From Rhodanobacter denitrificans (GTDB lineage Bacteria > Pseudomonadota > Gammaproteobacteria > Xanthomonadales > Rhodanobacteraceae), in assembly GCA_003241385.1 (NCBI GenBank), contig QFPO01000006.1, positions 62,001 to 126,000 of the forward strand: 64,000 nt of DNA, read 5' to 3'. Both the position numbers and the translations under genes were made by a program. Shown here one piece after another: positions 59,401 to 64,000 of this stretch (positions are counted from its first letter, which is position 1; every line of letters starts with the position of its first letter). Below the pieces are notes generated by a model. It did no database searches. It saw nothing but the letters and a program-made list of their open reading frames with translations, and was not told the origin of the DNA.

Positions 59401-60584
59401 CGGGCGCGGCCGAGCACCAGGCTGGCATTGCTGCCGCCGAATGCGAACGAGTTGCTGAGCACGTAGTCGAGCGGCCGGCCGAGCGCACTGCCGGGGCCGG
59501 CGATCGTGACCGGTGCCAGCGCCGGATCGGCCGCGCCGTCCCACCAGTGCACGGGCAGGCGGCCGTCGGGGTTGTCGGCCAGCGTCAGCCAGGCGATCGC
59601 CGCCTCGATCGCGCCGGCCGCGCCGAGCGTGTGGCCGGTCAGCGGCTTGGTCGAGCTGACCGGCACGCGGTCGCCGAACAGGCCGTTGACGGCCAGACAT
59701 TCCATCTGGTCGTTCTGCGCGGTCGCGGTGCCGTGCAGGTTGACGTAGTCGATCGCGTCCGGGCCGATCGCGGCGCGCTGCAGCGCCTCGCGCATCGAGG
59801 CCGACGCGCCGCGGCCGCTCGGGTCCGGCGCCGAGATGTGATGTGCGTCGGAGGACTCGCCCCAGCCGGCCAGCGTGACCGGCCCGGGCTCGCGCGTCAT
59901 CAGGAACAGCGCCGCGCCTTCGCCGATGTTGATGCCGGCGCGATGGCGGCTCAGCGGATTGCAGCGCGCGGCGCTGATCGCCTCCAGCGACGCGAAGCCG
60001 GCCACCGTGAATGCGCACATCGAGTCGCCGCCGCCGGTGATCACCGCATCGCACAGACCGCCGCGCAGCAGCCGCGCCGCGCTCGCCATCGCCTTGGCGC
60101 TCGACGAGCAGGCCGTGGAGACGACGATCGACGGGCCGGCCAGGCCGAGCAGGCCGCCGAGCGCCATGACCGGCGAGCCGAGCTCCTGCTGGCCGACGTG
60201 GTAGTGCGACGGCAGCACGCCCTCGCGTGCGTAGTGCGCGATCGCGGTCTCGCTCTCGCCGATGCCCGAGGTGCTGGTGCCGAGCACCAGGCCGACGCGG
60301 TCGGCGCCGTAGCGCGCGATCGCGGCGTCGACGGCCGGCCGGATCTCGGCCAGCGCGGTCAGCAGCAGCGCGTTGTTGCGGCTGCGCTGCCAGGCCGGCA
60401 ATACGTCGTCGTCGGCCAGGGCGTCGCCGACGATGCCCAGATGCAGCGTCTGGCCCGGCAGCACGCCGGCGTGCGCGGCGACGCCGCCCGGCGCCGACGC
60501 GAACAGGCCCTGGCGCAGCGCGTCCCGGCCGCGGCCGAGCGCGCAGACGACACCGAGCGCGTTGAGATAGACCGGTTCCGTCAC
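59397..60584 (-). CDS. beta-ketoacyl-ACP synthase of the aryl-polyene cluster (ApeO-like)
   Basis: A 395-aa ketosynthase with Cys in VVSTACSSSAKAMASAARLL, His in VNLHGTATAQND, and TGHTLGAAGAIEAAIAW. The start is a GTG at 60584 (TEPVYLNALGVVCALG) that overlaps the TGA of the DUF3261 gene (GTGA). About 67 upstream open codons belong to the noncoding frame of that gene. It is the first of the four coupled ketosynthase/dehydratase/reductase/ketosynthase genes. Confidence 0.9.
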   Translation of the reverse strand: MTEPVYLNALGVVCALGRGRDALRQGLFASAPGGVAAHAGVLPGQTLHLGIVGDALADDDVLPAWQRSRNNALLLTALAEIRPAVDAAIARYGADRVGLVLGTSTSGIGESETAIAHYAREGVLPSHYHVGQQELGSPVMALGGLLGLAGPSIVVSTACSSSAKAMASAARLLRGGLCDAVITGGGDSMCAFTVAGFASLEAISAARCNPLSRHRAGINIGEGAALFLMTREPGPVTLAGWGESSDAHHISAPDPSGRGASASMREALQRAAIGPDAIDYVNLHGTATAQNDQMECLAVNGLFGDRVPVSSTKPLTGHTLGAAGAIEAAIAWLTLADNPDGRLPVHWWDGAADPALAPVTIAGPGSALGRPLDYVLSNSFAFGGSNASLVLGRAR

Positions 60585-61165
60585 GGCGTCAGCTCGCGCG
60601 AGTCGATCGTCAGCCGATAGCCCTCGTGGCGGTTCTCGAGCACGATCGCGCCGGCCCAGGCCGGCGTCGCGGCGTAGCTGATCGCGACCGCGACGGTCTG
60701 GCCGTGACGCAGCTCGCGGCGCAGGCCGCTCTCGTGCAGCGTCCAGCCGGCCGGCAGGGCCGCGGAGATCGCGGCGGCCGGCCACAGCACCAGCTGCACG
60801 TCGCGCAGCACACGTGCCGGATCGACCTGCGGCGGCAGCTGCGGATCGCGCTCGACCTCGAGCGCGCGGCCGTCCCAGTTCAGCGTCAGCACGCGGCGGT
60901 TCAACGCCAGCGCGGCCAGGCGAACGCGTTCGGCATCGATCTCCAGCGCGGCGTCGAGCGGCTTGGCGCCGACCGCGGCGCCGTCGAGCCGCGCGAAGCG
61001 CAGCTGCTGGGCCAGGCCGATCGTGCCGCCGAACGCGGCCGGTGCCAGCGCCAGTGCCGGCAGCGGCGCGCCGGCGCGGCGCGGCGCCTGCGCACAGGCG
61101 GCCAGCAGCACGGCGAGGGCGGCCGCGACGCAGCCGGCGCGAACGGCGCCGATCAGACCGCGCAC
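60581..61165 (-). CDS. DUF3261-type outer-membrane lipoprotein of the aryl-polyene cluster
   Basis: A 194-aa protein with a lipoprotein signal (AGCVAAALAVLLAACAQAP, lipobox LAAC). The body contains IGLAQQLRFARLDGAAVGAK, LQLPPQVD-type DPQLPPQVDPARVLRDVQL and VLENRHEGYRLTIDSRELTP. DUF3261 lipoproteins recur in aryl-polyene clusters and are thought to help place the pigment in the outer membrane. The GTG at 61165 lies inside the end of the flavoprotein gene, giving a 13-bp overlap; its own stop overlaps the ketosynthase start. No housekeeping counterpart is known to me. Confidence 0.85.
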   Translation of the reverse strand: MRGLIGAVRAGCVAAALAVLLAACAQAPRRAGAPLPALALAPAAFGGTIGLAQQLRFARLDGAAVGAKPLDAALEIDAERVRLAALALNRRVLTLNWDGRALEVERDPQLPPQVDPARVLRDVQLVLWPAAAISAALPAGWTLHESGLRRELRHGQTVAVAISYAATPAWAGAIVLENRHEGYRLTIDSRELTP

Positions 61166-62379
61166 AGCTGCTCCAGCGTCTTGAGGCGACGCGGTTCGAC
61201 GACGTAGGGATTGTCCAGATCCCAGGCGTAGCCGGCGAGGATCGCCGCGATCATGCGGCGGATTTCGGCCGACTGGCGCGGATGGAAGATCACGTCCTGG
61301 AAGCCGCCGGCATACCAGCTCTCGACGAAGGCGCGGAACGTGTCGACGCCGCGCTTGAGCGGATCGGAATAGTCGCGCTGCCAGTCCACGCTCTCGCCGG
61401 CCGCCTCGCGCGCGAGCGCGGCCGCGGCCAGGCTGGCCGACTTGAACGCGATCGTCACGCCGCTGGAGAACACCGGGTCGAGAAACTCGCCGGCATTGCC
61501 GAGCAGCGCGAAGCGCTTGCCCCACAGCGAGCTGACGTTGGCTGCATAGCCGACCAGCTTGCGTGCCGGCGTGTCCCAGACCGCGTCGGCGAGCAGCCGG
61601 TTCAGCGTCGGCGTTTCGGCGATGATCGCGCGCAGGCGCTCGGTCTCGTCGCCCTGGAAGCGGTCGAGGAACTCCGGCCGCGCGACCACGCCCTGCGAGC
61701 AGCGGCCGTTCGAGAACGGAATCGTCCAGAACCAGACGTCGACGTGCTCGGGATGCACGCTGACCAGGATCTTGTTGCGGTCGAACGCGCCGGTCGCGAT
61801 GCGATCCTCGACGTGCGTGAAATAGGCGCCGCGGACCGGGAAGTTGGACGGTGTCTCGAGCTTGAGCAGGCGCGGCAGGATGCGGCCGAAGCCGCTTGCG
61901 TCGAGCAGGAAGTCGGCGCGCACCTGGTACATCGTGCCGTCCGGCGCGACCACGTCGACGCTCGGCTGATCGCCGTCGACGTCGACCGCGATCACCTGGT
62001 GCCGGTAGCGCACCTCGGCGCCGGCCTTCTCGGCGGCCTTGGCCAGCACGTGGTCGAAGTCGGCGCGCTGCACCTGGTAGGTGGTGCCCCAGCCCTTGGA
62101 GAACTTGTCGCGGAAGTCGAATGCGGTGGCGCGCTCGCCGCGCACGAACGCCGCGCCGTTCTTGTACTGGAACCCGGCCTCGACGACGTCGCGCAGGAAG
62201 CCGGCCTCCTCCAGATACTGCATGCTCTGCGGCAGCAGGCTCTCGCCGATCGAGAAGCGTGGAAACTGTTCCTTCTCGATGATCAGCACGCGCCGGCCCT
62301 GCTTGCGCAGCAGGCCGGCGGCGACCGAGCCGGCCGGGCCGGCACCGACGATGAGGATTTCGGTGCGTTCGATCTGCAT
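61153..62379 (-). CDS. flavin-dependent halogenase-like oxidoreductase of the aryl-polyene cluster
   Basis: A 408-aa FAD enzyme: dinucleotide site ILIVGAGPAGSVAAGLL, then FSIGESLLPQSM. Both signatures of flavin-dependent halogenases are present: WxWxIP as WFWTIP (216-221) and FxxPxxSxG as FLDPVFSSG (299-307). Lys 73 in FQYKNGAAF corresponds by context to the catalytic lysine. It lies between the exporter and the DUF3261 gene. Xanthomonadin, the Xanthomonas aryl polyene, is brominated, so a halogenase role is attractive. The alternative is a dehydrogenase-type flavoprotein of polyene clusters. ATG 62379 is chosen over a GTG two codons upstream. Confidence 0.88.
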   Translation of the reverse strand: MQIERTEILIVGAGPAGSVAAGLLRKQGRRVLIIEKEQFPRFSIGESLLPQSMQYLEEAGFLRDVVEAGFQYKNGAAFVRGERATAFDFRDKFSKGWGTTYQVQRADFDHVLAKAAEKAGAEVRYRHQVIAVDVDGDQPSVDVVAPDGTMYQVRADFLLDASGFGRILPRLLKLETPSNFPVRGAYFTHVEDRIATGAFDRNKILVSVHPEHVDVWFWTIPFSNGRCSQGVVARPEFLDRFQGDETERLRAIIAETPTLNRLLADAVWDTPARKLVGYAANVSSLWGKRFALLGNAGEFLDPVFSSGVTIAFKSASLAAAALAREAAGESVDWQRDYSDPLKRGVDTFRAFVESWYAGGFQDVIFHPRQSAEIRRMIAAILAGYAWDLDNPYVVEPRRLKTLEQLCAV

Positions 62380-62570
62380 GGTCACGAGTTTCCGGAAGCG
62401 AAGGCGAACGAGGCGGGACGGCCGCGTCCCCGGCGGCGCGCGCAGTATGCCGGGAATGGTGGCCGGCGCAGAACAACGCCGCGTTCAGCCAGGGCCGCGC
62501 GGCGCATCGGCGACAGGCCGCCATCACGCCTGTCCGTGACTTCCTTGACGCAAGATCGCGTCATATCCCA

Positions 62571-64000
62571 TCACGTTCGGCGACCCGACTCGGGCATGAA
62601 CAGCGGCGTCAGCAGCCAGGCCAGGAAGATGCCGAACAGCATCGTCAGGCCGAACGCGCGCAGCGCCGGCGTCTGCGACAGCGCCAGCAGGCCGAACGCG
62701 AGCAGGATGCAGGCCGCGGCGATCGTCACCGACAGGAACGGCCGGCGCTCGCCGCGGCCGGGCTGCTCGAGCAGGAAGATGCCGTAGTCCACGCCCATGC
62801 CGAGGATCAGCAGCAGCGCGAGCACGTTGAACAGCTGCAGCGACTGGCCGAGCAGCGCGAGCAGGGCGAGCGCGAGCACGCTGGCGATCGCGGTCGGCGC
62901 CAGCGCGCGCCAGCCGCGGCGGCCGAAGCGCAGGCACAGCGCGACCAGCACCAGCGCGTAGCTGGCGAGAATCACCATGCCCATGCGCTGGCGGTAGTGC
63001 GCGAGTACCTCGGAGACCTCGCCGACCTTGTCGACGAAGCGCACGCCGGGCACGCCGTCGGCGACCGCGGCCAGGCGCGCAAAGCGGGCCGGATCGTGCG
63101 CGCCGCGCAGCAGCATCACGCTGGCGTAGCCGTCGCCGAAGCGGCCCAGCCACTGGTGGCGCAGCGGCTCGGACACCGGCGCGGCGAGCCAGTCCTCGAT
63201 CCGCAGCGTCGCGGCCGGCGCCGGCGCCTGCGGCGCGAACGTCTCGCCCAGCCGCGCCGACGCCTGCGCGAGCACTCCGTCGGCGCCGCCGATGCGGCGC
63301 GCGATCAGCGCGCGGTCCTCGGCCTGGCGCGCCGGCGACGGCACCCAGTCCGACACGGCCTGCCAGCCGTCGAGGACGCGCTCGCCGACCAGGCCGGTCA
63401 ATGCGCGCTTGACCGCCTCCTCGGCGGCGAGCACCTCGCCGGGACTCGGCGCGGCGACCAGGAAGAACTGCGCCGGGCTCGGCAGGTCGAGCAGCTTGCC
63501 GAGCGCGAGCTGCTGCTCGATCAGCGTCGCCGGCGAGTTCTGCAGCAGGCGGATGTCGTCGTTGCTGCGCAGCTTGAACGCGCCGGCCGCGACGATCGCG
63601 AGCACGACTGCCGAGAACGCGAGCGTGAAGCGGTTGCGGCCGAGCGCCGGCCAGTACGTGCGCCGGCTGCCGAGCCAGGCGGCGAAGCGGTTGAACGGAA
63701 TCGGCTGGCGGTCGAGGAACGGAAACCACCACAGCACCGTCACGAACGCCGCGAGCAGGCCGACGCCCGAGAACACCGCGATCTGGCGCAGTCCCGGGAA
63801 CGGCGCAAGGGCCAGCAGCGCATAGCCGATCACCGTCGTCAGCATCGCCAGCCACATCACCGGCGCCTGCCGGCGCCGCATCGCCCAGCGCTCCTCGGGC
63901 GGCCGGCCGAGCCGGTTGCAGAACCAGTTGGTGCCGTAGTTCTCGGCGACGCCGACCAGGCTCGCGCCGAACACCAGCGTGATCAGATGCACACGCTCGA
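62571..64000 (-). CDS. MMPL/RND-type exporter of the aryl-polyene cluster (cut by window edge)
   Basis: The last about 476 codons of an RND-superfamily membrane protein whose N-terminal part lies beyond the right edge. The frame is open through position 64000, preceded by ERVHLITLVFGASLVGVAE. TM segments include MWLAMLTTVIGYALLALAPF, IAVFSGVGLLAAFVTVLWWF, MVILASYALVLVALCLRF and the MMPL-type MGVDYGIFLLEQPG with SVTIAAACILLAFGLLALS. It ends MPESGRRT. MMPL exporters with this DYG motif occur in aryl-polyene clusters and are thought to move the pigment lipid across the inner membrane. The 185-bp gap before the flavoprotein gene holds no supported gene. Confidence 0.92.
   Translation of the reverse strand, partial: ERVHLITLVFGASLVGVAENYGTNWFCNRLGRPPEERWAMRRRQAPVMWLAMLTTVIGYALLALAPFPGLRQIAVFSGVGLLAAFVTVLWWFPFLDRQPIPFNRFAAWLGSRRTYWPALGRNRFTLAFSAVVLAIVAAGAFKLRSNDDIRLLQNSPATLIEQQLALGKLLDLPSPAQFFLVAAPSPGEVLAAEEAVKRALTGLVGERVLDGWQAVSDWVPSPARQAEDRALIARRIGGADGVLAQASARLGETFAPQAPAPAATLRIEDWLAAPVSEPLRHQWLGRFGDGYASVMLLRGAHDPARFARLAAVADGVPGVRFVDKVGEVSEVLAHYRQRMGMVILASYALVLVALCLRFGRRGWRALAPTAIASVLALALLALLGQSLQLFNVLALLLILGMGVDYGIFLLEQPGRGERRPFLSVTIAAACILLAFGLLALSQTPALRAFGLTMLFGIFLAWLLTPLFMPESGRRT

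Noticed and set aside
62382..62564. A 60-codon minus-strand frame between the exporter and flavoprotein genes whose stop overlaps the flavoprotein GTG.
   Set aside because: The overlap is suggestive, but the sequence is Arg-rich without motif or hydrophobic pattern, and no ribosome site is seen.
1..64000. Search by eye for CRISPR arrays, insertion sequences, integrases, attachment sites and canonical parS or DnaA boxes.
   Set aside because: No regularly spaced direct repeats, transposase or integrase motifs, or flanking duplications were seen; no full parS consensus was found near parAB.

Overview
The window is chromosomal DNA of very high GC content (estimated by eye at roughly 70%), densely coding, with no insertion sequence, prophage or CRISPR array that I can see. 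The gene set is that of a gammaproteobacterium of the Xanthomonadales/Lysobacterales: a long QueF, an rsmG-parA-parB block, a GldG-type ABC system next to mutM, a TonB receptor paired with a TPR-sulfotransferase, and an aryl-polyene/xanthomonadin-type pigment cluster. A Rhodanobacteraceae member such as a Dokdonella relative would fit, but that placement is inference.

Left third (1-22.3 kb). A cut-off radC diverges from coaBC. A small outer-membrane barrel, uvrD, a tRNA-Thr and a LuxR-type regulator follow on the minus strand; the LuxR stop codon lies inside the tRNA gene. An M1 aminopeptidase, a lipoprotein, a LysM protein and queF come next. Then comes a complete tripartite RND efflux operon in the order outer-membrane factor, fusion protein, pump. 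mutM sits downstream of a four-gene ABC/GldG/DUF4340 operon whose genes overlap by 1-4 bases. A fatty-acid desaturase with a hairpin-rich leader closes this part.

Middle (22.3-43 kb). rpmB-rpmG share a strong promoter and a perfect terminator. A GT2 glycosyltransferase, a plastocyanin-like protein and the chromosome-partition block (SPFH protein, rsmG, parA, parB) follow. A large REC-REC-PAS-GGDEF-EAL protein diverges from hemB-aroE-ykgJ-like. A MarR-controlled EmrAB-type efflux operon (marR, outer-membrane lipoprotein, emrA, emrB) converges on an AsmA-like gene coupled to a transmembrane Ser/Thr kinase.

Right third (43-64 kb). A TPR-sulfotransferase and TonB receptor pair diverges from a polytopic membrane protein. 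rsmC-rsuA, an EF-hand protein, a GFA-family protein, a CadC-like regulator with a TPR domain and a secreted beta-propeller protein follow. The right edge holds an aryl-polyene cluster read leftwards: MMPL exporter (cut by the edge), halogenase-like flavoprotein, DUF3261 lipoprotein, ketosynthase, dehydratase, ketoreductase, second ketosynthase and a small periplasmic protein. The flavoprotein carries both flavin-halogenase signature motifs, which suggests a halogenated, xanthomonadin-like pigment.

No clearly undescribed system stands out. The most rewarding items are the halogenase-like enzyme, the structured desaturase leader, the mRNA/tRNA overlap, the MarR operator with a nearly leaderless start, and a C-terminal tag-like motif shared by two exported proteins.
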